20,783 nucleotides of DNA, from positions 1 through 20,783 of the forward strand of contig JBOGXB010000038.1 in NCBI GenBank assembly GCA_050694215.1, read 5' to 3'. The first letter of the stretch is position 1; every line of letters starts with the position of its first letter. The translations under genes were made by a program, and so were the position numbers. The notes under the pieces were generated by a model. That model was not told the origin of the DNA. It worked only from the letters and a program-made list of their open reading frames with translations, and ran no database searches. Positions 1 to 8,241 of this stretch are shown here, in pieces. Source of the stretch: JBOGXB01 sp050694215 (GTDB taxonomy: Bacteria; Actinomycetota; CADDZG01; WHSQ01).

Positions 1-1
1 C

Positions 2-88
2 TACGAGTACTACGACCCCATCTACACGCTTCCTCCGATGGGCCGCGAGTACTGGCGCAAGCGAGCGATCCGGCCGGCGACCGCGTAG
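2..88 (+). CDS. C-terminal end of upstream gene, probably lysine 2,3-aminomutase (kamA), 5' truncated
   Basis: The last 28 codons of an open frame run in from the left edge and stop at TAG 86-88. The visible peptide contains YYDPIYTLPP followed by GREYW. It ends 9 nt before the kdd start, so it is very likely the promoter-proximal neighbour in the same operon. I infer lysine 2,3-aminomutase, the radical-SAM/PLP enzyme that makes L-beta-lysine for KamDE, mainly from context; the tail is too short to prove it. Kce would be the other expected neighbour, but the tail does not look like the end of that TIM-barrel family. Confidence 0.5.
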   Translation, partial: YEYYDPIYTLPPMGREYWRKRAIRPATA

Positions 89-97
89 CCTGCGGTC

Positions 98-1102
98 ATG
101 GAACGACTCGGGACCCATCGCTCCCTTGACCCGAAGGGGGCGCTTCCACAACAGGCTAGGCGTCTGGATGTGACATCTCCAGTCGGACAGGACGAGCTTG
201 CAATCGATGTCGAGTACCTGAACGTCGACTCCGCCTCATGGCGGCAGATCCGCATTTCCACGGACGGCTCGGCCGGTGCGATGGGGGAGCGAGTGCTCGA
301 GATCGTGCGCGAGCGCGGCAAGATGCACAACCCCGTGACCGGGTCGGGTGGGATGCTGATCGGGCGGGTGGCGGAGCTCGGCTCGCATCGAACCGAGCCC
401 GAGGTCGGGAGCCGCATAGCGACGCTCGTGTCCCTGACGCTGACCCCGCTCGTCATAGACGACATAACCGACCTCGACCCGGAATCGGAGAGGGTCGGAG
501 TGAGAGGCCGGGCGATCCTGTTTGGCTCGGGCATCTACACGCCCGTGCCCGAGGACCTCGACGACGAGGTGGTGCTGGGGGTGCTGGACGTCTGCGGAGC
601 GCCCGCATGGGCGGCGAAGCTCGCGCGGCAGGGCATGAGCGTCGTCGTGATCGGAGCCGGCGGCAAGTCGGGGATGCTCACGTGCGCCCAGGCAGTGCGA
701 AGCGTCGGGGAACGAGGACGGGTTCTCGGCCTCTGCTGGCCGGAAGACACCGTCGTGGCGGCGAAGGACGCGGGCGCGGAGGCGCTCGCCGTCGACTGCA
801 CCGACGCGGTCGCCGTTATGGACGCGGTCGCGGAGGCGTTCGCGGGCGAGATGGCGGACCTCGTATTCGTCTGCGCGAACGTGCCCGGGTGCGAGGGCGG
901 CGCGATCCTCGCCTGTAAGGACGCCGGCCGTGTCGTCTTCTTCTCGATGGCGACATCGTTCAGTTCCGCCGCGCTCACCGCCGAGGGGTTGGGGAAGTCG
1001 TGTGAGATGACCGTCGGGAACGGTTTCGTGCCCGGACACGCGGAGCTTGCACTCGACCTGGTGCGCAGCCGGCCTCAGCTCCTGGCGAGGTTCGCGTTGT
1101 GA
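98..1102 (+). CDS. kdd: L-erythro-3,5-diaminohexanoate dehydrogenase
   Basis: A 334-residue protein. Kdd oxidatively deaminates (3S,5S)-3,5-diaminohexanoate to 5-amino-3-oxohexanoate with NAD(P)+, in the cytoplasm, as the third step of lysine fermentation. The N-terminus (GTHRSLDPKGALPQQA, residues 5-20) and the LNVDSASWRQI segment (41-51) match my memory of the Fusobacterium enzyme. A Rossmann-type nucleotide loop GAGGKSG lies at 186-192 after a hydrophobic beta strand. The length fits the family (about 340). The ATG is 9 nt after the upstream stop and lacks a clear Shine-Dalgarno, so it is probably translated by coupling. Its stop overlaps the next GTG by 4 nt. The kamD, kamE and kal neighbours support the assignment independently. 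Confidence 0.9.
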   Translation: MERLGTHRSLDPKGALPQQARRLDVTSPVGQDELAIDVEYLNVDSASWRQIRISTDGSAGAMGERVLEIVRERGKMHNPVTGSGGMLIGRVAELGSHRTEPEVGSRIATLVSLTLTPLVIDDITDLDPESERVGVRGRAILFGSGIYTPVPEDLDDEVVLGVLDVCGAPAWAAKLARQGMSVVVIGAGGKSGMLTCAQAVRSVGERGRVLGLCWPEDTVVAAKDAGAEALAVDCTDAVAVMDAVAEAFAGEMADLVFVCANVPGCEGGAILACKDAGRVVFFSMATSFSSAALTAEGLGKSCEMTVGNGFVPGHAELALDLVRSRPQLLARFAL

Positions 1103-2640
1103 CCGCCACGCTCTTTAGAGGGGGCCGGGTGCTGCGTCTGCCGGCGGCGATTCAAGCGGACTGGCTGCTGATCGAGGACGCCGAGGTCGTGGCGAACGGC
1201 AGGGACGACGACCAACCGGACGCCGACCGCATCGTCGAGCTGGACGGCGGAACGCTGATCCCTGCGTTCTGCGACGCGCACGTCCACCTCCCGGCGACGG
1301 GTCTGTACGCGTCGGGGATGGACTTCCGCGGAGAGCGTTCGGCAGACCGCATCCTCGCGGCGTTCGCCGAAAGGTCACGCGCAAAACAGGACGTCTTGTT
1401 CGGAGGGAACTTCGAGGATCCGCTCGATCGCCCGCTCTCCCGGACGGACCTCGACGAGGTCGTGGGCGGATCGCCGGCGCTGCTCGCGCGCGCCGACGTG
1501 CACTCGTGCATAGTTTCGACAGAGCTCCTGCGCCGGCTCGACGTCGGCGGGCTGGAGGGCGTGGACCGGGACGAGAGCGGCGAGCCGACGGGATACCTGC
1601 GCGAAAGAGCGGCCTCCGAGGCGTGGGCATGGTTCGACCGGAGCCTCACTGCACGCCAGCAGCGCGACGCGGTCCGTTCTGCCGTGAGGCTCGCCTACTC
1701 GAAGGGCATCAGCCACGTGCACGAGATGTTCGTAGTCGAGTGGAGAGGCTGGGACGCATGGGACGTCTTCAGCCGCGCTATCGAGGAGGTTGCTCTCGGA
1801 GTCGTTCCGTATCTCGGCACCGACGAAGTTGAGCGCGTCGCCAATCTGGGGCTGGGGCAGATCGGAGGCGACTTCTTCCTGGACGGCTCCTTCGGTTCGC
1901 ACACCGCGTGGCTGTCGGAGGCTTACGCGGGCAGGCCGCCGGAGGGGACGCCGAAGCACGGCATCTCCTACCGGACCGATGACGATCTGTACGCGTTCTT
2001 CTCGGAGGCACAGCACGCTGGATTGCAGACCGGCGTGCACGCTATCGGGGACGCCGCGATCGACCAGGCCCTCACGGCGTGGCAACGGGTCGCGAAGGAG
2101 GTCGGATCGGAGCACGTGCGCAGGCTCGGGCACAGGATCGAGCACTTCGAGTGCGCTTCGGACGATCACATCCGTCGCGCCGCTGCTCTCGGGCTCAGGG
2201 CCAGCGTCCAACCGGCCTTCGATCGATTTTGGGGCGGCGAGGACGGGCTCTACGCGCGCCGGATGGGCTGGGAGCGCGCCCGGCTGATGAACCGTTTCGG
2301 AACGATGCTGGAAGGGGGACTGTGGCTGGGTGCGGGCTCGGACTCGACCGTGACCCCCATGGATCCGTTCCTCCAGCTCGCGTCCCTCGGGCAACACCAC
2401 CTCGAGGACGAGCGGCTCGGCCGCACGCAGTCACTGCGACTCCACACGATGGGAGCTCGAAGGCTCGGGCCGGCCCCGGAGCTCGCCGGCTCACTCGAGC
2501 CGGGAGCCCCCGCCGACCTCGCAATTCTGGATCGCGATCCGATCGAAGTCGATCCGGACGAGCTGCTGAAGACGGAGGTGCTGGGGACGTGGGTCGGCGG
2601 CCGGCGCGCGTGGCCTGAGGATTCGGCGGAGGCCTTATGA
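1099..2640 (+). CDS. YtcJ-like metal-dependent amidohydrolase inside the lysine operon
   Basis: A 513-residue amidohydrolase-superfamily protein. Visible landmarks in order: an N-terminal beta-sandwich piece, the metal-binding HVH at 61-63 (FCDAHVHLP), HVHEM at 206-210, LDGSFGSHTA at 261-270 (characteristic of the YtcJ subgroup), VHAIGDAA at 313-320, GHRIEH at 344-349, the metal Asp in GAGSDSTVTPMDP (D415), and the closing GSLEPGAPADLAILD. All metal ligands are present, so it is probably an active cytoplasmic hydrolase of a C-N bond, with unknown substrate. The GTG start has GGCGAGG 8 nt upstream and overlaps kdd by 4 nt; its stop overlaps kamD by 4 nt. Such tight coupling implies a role with lysine-pathway intermediates, perhaps opening a lactam or removing an N-acyl group. 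That is inference; the family name alone does not give the reaction. Confidence 0.85.
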   Translation: MTATLFRGGRVLRLPAAIQADWLLIEDAEVVANGRDDDQPDADRIVELDGGTLIPAFCDAHVHLPATGLYASGMDFRGERSADRILAAFAERSRAKQDVLFGGNFEDPLDRPLSRTDLDEVVGGSPALLARADVHSCIVSTELLRRLDVGGLEGVDRDESGEPTGYLRERAASEAWAWFDRSLTARQQRDAVRSAVRLAYSKGISHVHEMFVVEWRGWDAWDVFSRAIEEVALGVVPYLGTDEVERVANLGLGQIGGDFFLDGSFGSHTAWLSEAYAGRPPEGTPKHGISYRTDDDLYAFFSEAQHAGLQTGVHAIGDAAIDQALTAWQRVAKEVGSEHVRRLGHRIEHFECASDDHIRRAAALGLRASVQPAFDRFWGGEDGLYARRMGWERARLMNRFGTMLEGGLWLGAGSDSTVTPMDPFLQLASLGQHHLEDERLGRTQSLRLHTMGARRLGPAPELAGSLEPGAPADLAILDRDPIEVDPDELLKTEVLGTWVGGRRAWPEDSAEAL

Positions 2641-4238
2641 GAGCGGACGCATCGTTCACGCGACCCATCGGCCGCCTGAAGATCGATCACGAGGCTGTGG
2701 CGGAGTGCCGCGATCTCGCGAAGGACATCGCGCGGCCCATAGAGGAGTTGGCGCGTGGGAACACCACTGTCTCGATCGAGCGCGCCTGCTTGCGTCTGGT
2801 CGGTGTGGACGGCGTCGAGGGCGAGGGAGCCGACGCCGTTCCGATACCAAACCGCGTCGTCGAGGAGGTGCGCAGCTCGGTCGGATTGGAGCGTGGAGTC
2901 CTCGTGCCCTTCCTGCATGCGGTCGAATCGGGTTGCGGCGATATCCGGACGGCGGCTAGGCAGATCGCCCGGAGCGAGGTGCGCCCGGAGTGGCCCGAGG
3001 GCGTCGACCTCGAGATCGCGCGCGAGCGAACGCGGTCGGAGGCTCAACTATCAGTCGACAGGATCGCCGCTGCGGCCCGGTCACGCGTCGAAATGATAGC
3101 GAAGCTCGGCGAAGCTTCGAAGCCGTGGTTCTACGAGATCGTCGCGACAGGGAACATCTACGAAGACATCCCGCAAGCTCAGGCCGCGGCACGCGAGGGT
3201 TGTGACGTCGTTGCGGTCATCCGTTCGACCGGACAGTCTCTGCTCGATTTCGTCCCCTACGGCGCGACCACCGACGGCTTCGCGGGAACCTTCGCGACTC
3301 AGGAGAACTTCCGCTTGATGCGAGCCGCGCTGGACGAGGTGGGGGAGGAGCTCGGCAGATACATCCGCCTGACGAACTACGCCAGCGGCCTCTGCATGCC
3401 GGAGATCGCCGCGATGGCGGCTGTGGAGCGGCTGGACATGATGCTCAACGACTGCATGTACGGGATCATCTTCCGCGACATCAACGCGCAACGAACCTTC
3501 ATCGACCAGCACTTCTCCCGCATGGTGCACGCGCTGGCCGGCATCGTCATCAACACCGGTGAGGACAACTACCTCACTACCGCAGATGCGATCGAGTCCG
3601 CCCACACAGTGCTGGCATCGCAATTCCTCAACGAGAGGCTCGCCGCCGCGGCGGGGCTTCCACCGGAGCAGATGGGCCTCGGCCATGCTTTCGAGATCGA
3701 CCCCTCCGTGCCGGATCAGATCCTTCTCGAGCTCGCTCACGCGCAGCTCATCCGGGAGTGTTTCCCCGACGCGCCGCTCAAGTACATGCCCCCCACCAAG
3801 CACATGACGGGCAACGTCTTCCAAGGCTTCCTCTACAACGGGATGTTCAACCTCGTGGCAGCGCTGACCGGTCAGGACATCATCCTTCTCGGAATGATGT
3901 CCGAAGGCATCCACACGCCGTTTCTCTCTGATCGCGATCTCGCCCTCGAGAACGCGCGCTACGTGTTTGGCGGGGCCGCGAGCCTCGCCGGCGAGCTCCG
4001 GTTCGAGCCCGGGGGAATGGTGGAACGGCGGGCTTCCCAGGTGCTCGAGGAATGCCTCCAGATGCTCCGCAAGGTCTCGGAGGTGGGGATGCTGGCGGCC
4101 ATCGAGGCGGGGATGTTCGCCGATACCGTCCGCACCCGGACCGGGGGCAAGGGCCTCGACGGAGTCATCCCCAAGGCCGAGGGATACGTGAATCCGATCG
4201 CCGACATGCTGGGCGAGCGCGTGGGGGCCGATCGATGA
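2637..4238 (+). CDS. kamD: Lysine (beta-lysine) 5,6-aminomutase alpha subunit
   Basis: A 533-residue large subunit of the adenosylcobalamin- and PLP-dependent aminomutase that moves the terminal amino group of L-beta-lysine (or D-lysine) from C6 to C5. The TIM-barrel core is recognisable: IRSTGQSLLDFVPYGATT at 195-212, then GFAGTFATQENFRLMR, and a C-terminal barrel segment with NVFQGFLYNGMFN followed by GQDIILLGMMSEGIHTP. The length is close to the clostridial subunit (about 516). The ATG overlaps the amidohydrolase stop (ATGA) and has GGAGG 4 nt upstream. Its own stop overlaps kamE, as expected for subunits made in equal amounts. The barrel holds the deoxyadenosyl and substrate site; KamE supplies the B12 domain and PLP lysine. 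No reactivation-factor gene is visible nearby. Confidence 0.95.
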   Translation: MRADASFTRPIGRLKIDHEAVAECRDLAKDIARPIEELARGNTTVSIERACLRLVGVDGVEGEGADAVPIPNRVVEEVRSSVGLERGVLVPFLHAVESGCGDIRTAARQIARSEVRPEWPEGVDLEIARERTRSEAQLSVDRIAAAARSRVEMIAKLGEASKPWFYEIVATGNIYEDIPQAQAAAREGCDVVAVIRSTGQSLLDFVPYGATTDGFAGTFATQENFRLMRAALDEVGEELGRYIRLTNYASGLCMPEIAAMAAVERLDMMLNDCMYGIIFRDINAQRTFIDQHFSRMVHALAGIVINTGEDNYLTTADAIESAHTVLASQFLNERLAAAAGLPPEQMGLGHAFEIDPSVPDQILLELAHAQLIRECFPDAPLKYMPPTKHMTGNVFQGFLYNGMFNLVAALTGQDIILLGMMSEGIHTPFLSDRDLALENARYVFGGAASLAGELRFEPGGMVERRASQVLEECLQMLRKVSEVGMLAAIEAGMFADTVRTRTGGKGLDGVIPKAEGYVNPIADMLGERVGADR

Positions 4239-4975
4239 GCGCCGTGCGCCCCTATGGGGATGCGACCGACGACGGGATGGTGCAGCTCTCGTTCACCCTG
4301 CCCGTGCCGGAGTCGGAGAGGGCGCGGCAGAGCGCCCTGGCGCTGGCTGCCAAGATGGGCTTCGAACGGCCGCAGGTCGTTCACATGAAGGCGATGGGGC
4401 CGAGGTTCACCTTCTTCGTCGTCTACGGATCGACCACTCACTCCGTCGATCCGGACGAGGTGGAGGTCGCCGAGCGCGACTTCCCGGATCTCTCCTTTCA
4501 AGAGGTCAACCGGATCATCACGGAGGAGCTCAAGCGGCGACTGGTCGTGGTCGGCGCGTGCACCGGCACGGACGCACACACAGTCGGATTGGACGCGATC
4601 CTGTCCATGAAGGGTTACGCGGGCGATCACGGTCTCGAGTACTTCCCCGAGATAGAAGTGGTGAACCTGGGCTCGCAGGTGACGCCGGAGGAGATCGTGG
4701 AGATGGTGCGCAGAGTCGCGGCGGACGCCGTGTTGATCTCTCAGGTCGTCACGCAACGCGACGCGCACATCTTGCACCTGGTGGAGGTGCGACGGGCACT
4801 CGAGGCCGCGGGGGAGCGCGACCGCCTGGTCCTCGTCGGGGGTGGCCCCCGTTTCTCGCCAGAGCAAGCCGCGGAGCTCGGCTACGACCGCATCTTCGGT
4901 CGCGGCACCAAGCCGTTGGAGGTTGCCGCGTACCTCGCCTGGGCGGCCACCGGGAGACGGGCGATGCCGGCTTGA
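4235..4975 (+). CDS. kamE: Lysine (beta-lysine) 5,6-aminomutase beta subunit, B12-binding
   Basis: A 246-residue small subunit. A dimerisation region comes first (roughly 1-100), then the Rossmann-like cobalamin domain with the base-off/His-on motif DxHxxG as D113-A-H115-T-V-G118. Eleven residues after the His is K126 in SMKGYAGDHGLE. In the Clostridium sticklandii enzyme the cobalt-ligand His133 and the PLP Schiff-base Lys144 have the same spacing, so both cofactor residues are intact. NLGSQVTPEEIV and LVLVGGGPRF complete the B12 fold. I chose ATG 4235 because it overlaps the kamD stop by 4 nt and gives the family length; an in-frame start at 4052 would run deep into kamD. It acts with KamD in the cytoplasm. 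Confidence 0.95.
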   Translation: MSAVRPYGDATDDGMVQLSFTLPVPESERARQSALALAAKMGFERPQVVHMKAMGPRFTFFVVYGSTTHSVDPDEVEVAERDFPDLSFQEVNRIITEELKRRLVVVGACTGTDAHTVGLDAILSMKGYAGDHGLEYFPEIEVVNLGSQVTPEEIVEMVRRVAADAVLISQVVTQRDAHILHLVEVRRALEAAGERDRLVLVGGGPRFSPEQAAELGYDRIFGRGTKPLEVAAYLAWAATGRRAMPA

Positions 4976-5361
4976 GCGAGAACGTCACGGCCGTGCACAG
5001 GCTAAGGCTGTCGCAGGCCGACGCTCATTATGGAGGCGGCCTGGTGGCGGGTGCGAAGCTTCTGGAGCTCTTCGGGGACGTCGCTACAGAGCTCTCCATA
5101 CGCGGCGACGGTGACGAGGGGTTGCTGGCGGGTTACTCCTCGGTTGAGTTCCTGGCTCCCGTCCACGCGGGAGATTTCCTCGAGGTGAGAGGCGAGATCA
5201 CCCGCATCGGCAGCACCTCACGGGAGATGACCTTCGAGGCCTTCCGGTACGCTGCGCCTCGCGGCGACATCTCGGACTCGGCGGCCGACGTCCTCGGCGA
5301 GCCCGAGGTCGTGGCCAGGGCGGTAGGCACCTGTGTCGTGAGGAAAGAACGTCAACGCTAG
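4972..5361 (+). CDS. kal: 3-aminobutyryl-CoA ammonia lyase
   Basis: A 129-residue single hotdog-fold protein. Kal eliminates ammonia from L-3-aminobutyryl-CoA to give crotonyl-CoA, which can enter butyrate or beta-oxidation metabolism. Segments matching the family are HYGGGLVAGAKLLELFGD (19-36), DGDEGLLAGYSSVEFLAPVH and GDFLEVRGEITRIGSTSREM. The start is TTG 4972, which overlaps the kamE stop as TTGA. It is preferred to GTG 4999 because the N-terminus VHRLRLSQADAHY is needed for the fold and because the other junctions in the operon are also 4-nt overlaps. It is the last recognisable lysine-pathway gene before a 24-nt gap. Confidence 0.88.
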   Translation: MSENVTAVHRLRLSQADAHYGGGLVAGAKLLELFGDVATELSIRGDGDEGLLAGYSSVEFLAPVHAGDFLEVRGEITRIGSTSREMTFEAFRYAAPRGDISDSAADVLGEPEVVARAVGTCVVRKERQR

Positions 5362-5385
5362 CCCACGAGGGACCAAAGGGGTGAT

Positions 5386-6114
5386 GTGGTGAAGAGAGTC
5401 GACGGGATCCGGGCGGTCACTTACGACTGCTGGGGGACCTTGCTGAAGGACCGTGACTGGGAGGGCGCCATGGAGATCCGATTGGGCGCCCTTCGTCGTT
5501 CCCTGGACCTTCCGGAGAGGGAAGCGCGCTCCCTTCTGAGCGAGGCGTGGGCCAAGCACGACGAAGCGTGGAAGCAGATCGAGACCTTCGGGCCGGGTCG
5601 GATGGCCGCCTATTGCCTCGAGGCCCGCGGCGTCAACGACGACGATGCCATCGGGGCTCTCACGAGGGAGTTCGAGGAGGCGAGCCTGCAGAGCGGGGTC
5701 GACGCGGTCGAAGGAACCAAGGAGACGCTCGTTGCACTGGAGGCGGCCGGCATCCGGCGCGGCCTGGTCTGCGACACGGGATTCACATCAGGACGGGTCG
5801 TGAGGGGCCTGCTCGAGGACGCGGAGCTCATCGAGCACCTCGAGGTCCTGTGCTTCTCGGATGAGGTCGGAGTGCCCAAGCCGGGCGGGGAGATCTTCGG
5901 GAAGGCCCTGGGTGAGCTCGGCGTCCGTCCTCCCGAGGCGGCCCACGTCGGCGACCTTCGCCGCTCCGACATGGCTGGGGCACACGACATGGGGATGTGC
6001 GCGGTCCGCTACCGCGGCGTCCACGACGACCGCAGCGACGCTCCCGAGGGGGACCTCGTCCTCGATCGCCATCAACAGCTTCTCGAGGCCCTGGGTGTGA
6101 CTGCTTCTACGTAG
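5386..6114 (+). CDS. HAD-superfamily hydrolase with DxW motif I
   Basis: A 242-residue cytoplasmic HAD-like enzyme with an alpha-helical cap (class I). Motif I is TYDCWGTLL with nucleophile D14, motif II is the LVCDTGF region, motif III is the Lys in GVPKPGG, and motif IV is HVGDLRRSDMAGA. The residue two after the nucleophile is Trp, not the Asp typical of phosphatases, so the chemistry is uncertain; DxW and DxY variants occur among dehalogenase-like members. AAAGGGG at 5375-5381 is better spaced from GTG 5389 than from GTG 5386, so the protein may be one residue shorter. It lies 24 nt after kal and is probably co-transcribed, but nothing ties it to lysine breakdown except position. Confidence 0.8.
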   Translation: MVKRVDGIRAVTYDCWGTLLKDRDWEGAMEIRLGALRRSLDLPEREARSLLSEAWAKHDEAWKQIETFGPGRMAAYCLEARGVNDDDAIGALTREFEEASLQSGVDAVEGTKETLVALEAAGIRRGLVCDTGFTSGRVVRGLLEDAELIEHLEVLCFSDEVGVPKPGGEIFGKALGELGVRPPEAAHVGDLRRSDMAGAHDMGMCAVRYRGVHDDRSDAPEGDLVLDRHQQLLEALGVTAST

Positions 6115-6207
6115 TACTCCCGAGGGCCCGGAGACCGATACCGCTCACCCCCGCTTGCTCGACCGCCGATAACCAAGCAAGACGACGGACGACCAGGGGA
6201 CAGACCT

Positions 6208-8241
6208 TTGAAGCCAATACGCCTCCCGCAGTTCTCGCTGCACGGGCGACTCACCGTAGCCATGGCGATAATGCTGTGGCTCATCGGCGGATCCGGGCTC
6301 ATCGGTCTCTACTCGGTGAACCGGGTGGTTGAAGCACTCAATCGCGTCGAGGACGCGACTACCCACGAGTCGTCCTCCCTGAGCGACCTCGCGTCACGCC
6401 TCCCTGCCGAGGATTGGAGGACCGCGCGCTCCCTGCGTGAGATGGGAAGTGAGATGCGCATGGAGGTGAACGCCAACCTGGCCGAGGCCGAGCGAGCGAG
6501 GGACTCGGCGGTCAACATGATCGGCGCAGTGATGCTGGTCGGGCTCGTCGCCGTGGCCGGGATCAGCGTATTGCTCGCTCGATCGATCCGGCGGCCGATA
6601 AAAGAGCTCAAGAAGGGCGTCGACGAGTTCGCCCGGGGCAATCTCGATCACCGCGTGCCCGTCTATCGGACCGACGAGCTTGGTCTGGTAGTCGAGATGT
6701 TCAACCGCATGGCGGCTGCGGTCAAGGGTGGCCAGGAGGAGCTTGCCCATCAGGCCTTCCACGACCCTCTGACGGATCTCCCCAACAGGGACCTCTTCAA
6801 GGACCGTGTGGGCCACGCGCTCGCCCGTCAGGTCCGCGACCGCAAGCCTCTCGCGGTGATGTTCGTGGACCTCGACGACTTCAAGACCGTCAACGACAGC
6901 CTCGGCCATGCCGCGGGGGACCAGTTGCTCTCGTGGATGGCAGATCGGCTGAGTCGAAGCGTCCGGCCGTCCGACACCGTCGCTCGGCTGGGCGGCGACG
7001 AGTTCGCCGTGCTCGTCGAAGACATGCGTGGGCAGCGGGACGCGATCCGAGTGGCGGACCGGATCATCGATGCCCTCACCGAACCGCTCGCTATCGAGGG
7101 CAAGGAGATCTTCGTGCACGCGAGCCTGGGGATCGCGATCACGTACGGCGGCATCGAGATGGACGAGCTGTTGAGGAACGCAGACGTTGCGATGTACGCG
7201 GCTAAGAGGTCCGGTAAGGGCCGCTACGAGGTGTTCGACTCCAGCATGAACGAGGGCGTGCTCGAGAGGCTGGAGCTGAAGGCCGAGCTTCAGCGCGCGG
7301 TGGAACGGAACGAGTTCGTGCTGCACTATCAACCACTTGTCGACTTCGAGTCGAGTGAAATCGTCGGGGCCGAGGCTCTCGTGCGCTGGAACCACCCGAA
7401 GCGAGGGCTCATCGCGCCGAGCGAGTTCATCCCACTGGCCGAGGAAACGGGGCTGATCGAGGCCATGGGCCGATGGGTGATGGAGGAGGCGTGCCACCAG
7501 ATACACGAATGGCAGTATCACTACGGCATCGACCTGAATATCAGCGTGAACCTCTCCGGGAAGCAGTTCCAGGAGCCCGTGTTCGTCTCGGAGGTCGCGC
7601 GCGTCCTCCGAGAGACCCCTCTGGCGCCCGACCACCTCACGCTCGAGATCACCGAGAGCGTGCTCATCCTCGATACGAAGGCGACGATCGAGAGGCTTAA
7701 CGATCTCCGGGGCCTGGGAGTGCAGGTCGCCATCGACGACTTCGGGACCGGCTACTCATCGCTCAACTACCTGCGCCAGTTCCCCATAGGGACGGTCAAG
7801 ATCGACAAGTCGTTCACGGATGGCATCGCCCAAGGGCCCGAGGAATCCGCGCTGGCGCGCGCCGTCCTCAAGCTCAGCCACACCCTGGGAATGGAGACCG
7901 TCGCCGAGGGCGTCGGTTCCGCGGACCAGGTCGCCATGCTCAAAGAGCTCGGATGCACCACGGGTCAGGGCTCGTTCTTCGGCAGCGCGATGCCGGCGAA
8001 GGAGTTCGAGCGTCTGTTGATGGAGCGAAGCTCGAACGAGATCTTCGGTTTCGAGCGGCCCGCCCAGGAGCTCCTCGGCCCCCTTAGCCTCGCTCCGGAC
8101 TCGTTCGACGTCGTCTACGAAGAGGTCGGTTCGCCCGAGCGAGCGGGACGTGTGTCCTCACCGGCTCGAGTCGCGGACAACGGCATGCCGCTCCGCTACG
8201 AAGAGGTCGCCGAGCTGTCGGAGGACGTTCTTCCCTTCTAG
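6208..8241 (+). CDS. Membrane HAMP-GGDEF-EAL cyclic-di-GMP signalling protein
   Basis: A 677-residue inner-membrane protein. TM1 (about 14-36) and TM2 (about 104-124) flank a short extracytoplasmic stretch of about 65 residues, too small for a classic sensor domain. A HAMP linker (about 122-175) leads to a GGDEF domain (about 180-345) with intact GGDEF at 262-266 and an RxxD inhibitory site RPSD at 253-256. The EAL domain (about 355-605) has EAL at 389-391, NISVNLS, E480 in LEITES and DDFGTGYSS at 510-518. Both cyclase and phosphodiesterase residues are present, so it may be bifunctional or one domain may regulate the other. A roughly 70-residue tail has no recognised domain and repeats YEEV, from a 14-nt exact DNA repeat at 8115-8128 and 8196-8209. 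The TTG start has AGGGGA 8 nt upstream. Confidence 0.95.
   Translation: MKPIRLPQFSLHGRLTVAMAIMLWLIGGSGLIGLYSVNRVVEALNRVEDATTHESSSLSDLASRLPAEDWRTARSLREMGSEMRMEVNANLAEAERARDSAVNMIGAVMLVGLVAVAGISVLLARSIRRPIKELKKGVDEFARGNLDHRVPVYRTDELGLVVEMFNRMAAAVKGGQEELAHQAFHDPLTDLPNRDLFKDRVGHALARQVRDRKPLAVMFVDLDDFKTVNDSLGHAAGDQLLSWMADRLSRSVRPSDTVARLGGDEFAVLVEDMRGQRDAIRVADRIIDALTEPLAIEGKEIFVHASLGIAITYGGIEMDELLRNADVAMYAAKRSGKGRYEVFDSSMNEGVLERLELKAELQRAVERNEFVLHYQPLVDFESSEIVGAEALVRWNHPKRGLIAPSEFIPLAEETGLIEAMGRWVMEEACHQIHEWQYHYGIDLNISVNLSGKQFQEPVFVSEVARVLRETPLAPDHLTLEITESVLILDTKATIERLNDLRGLGVQVAIDDFGTGYSSLNYLRQFPIGTVKIDKSFTDGIAQGPEESALARAVLKLSHTLGMETVAEGVGSADQVAMLKELGCTTGQGSFFGSAMPAKEFERLLMERSSNEIFGFERPAQELLGPLSLAPDSFDVVYEEVGSPERAGRVSSPARVADNGMPLRYEEVAELSEDVLPF

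Noticed and set aside
6154..6181. CTTGCT/AGCAAG inverted repeat before the GGDEF-EAL gene, considered as a c-di-GMP riboswitch
   Set aside because: A 6-bp stem with a 16-nt loop and none of the conserved riboswitch sequence; the interval is also too short.
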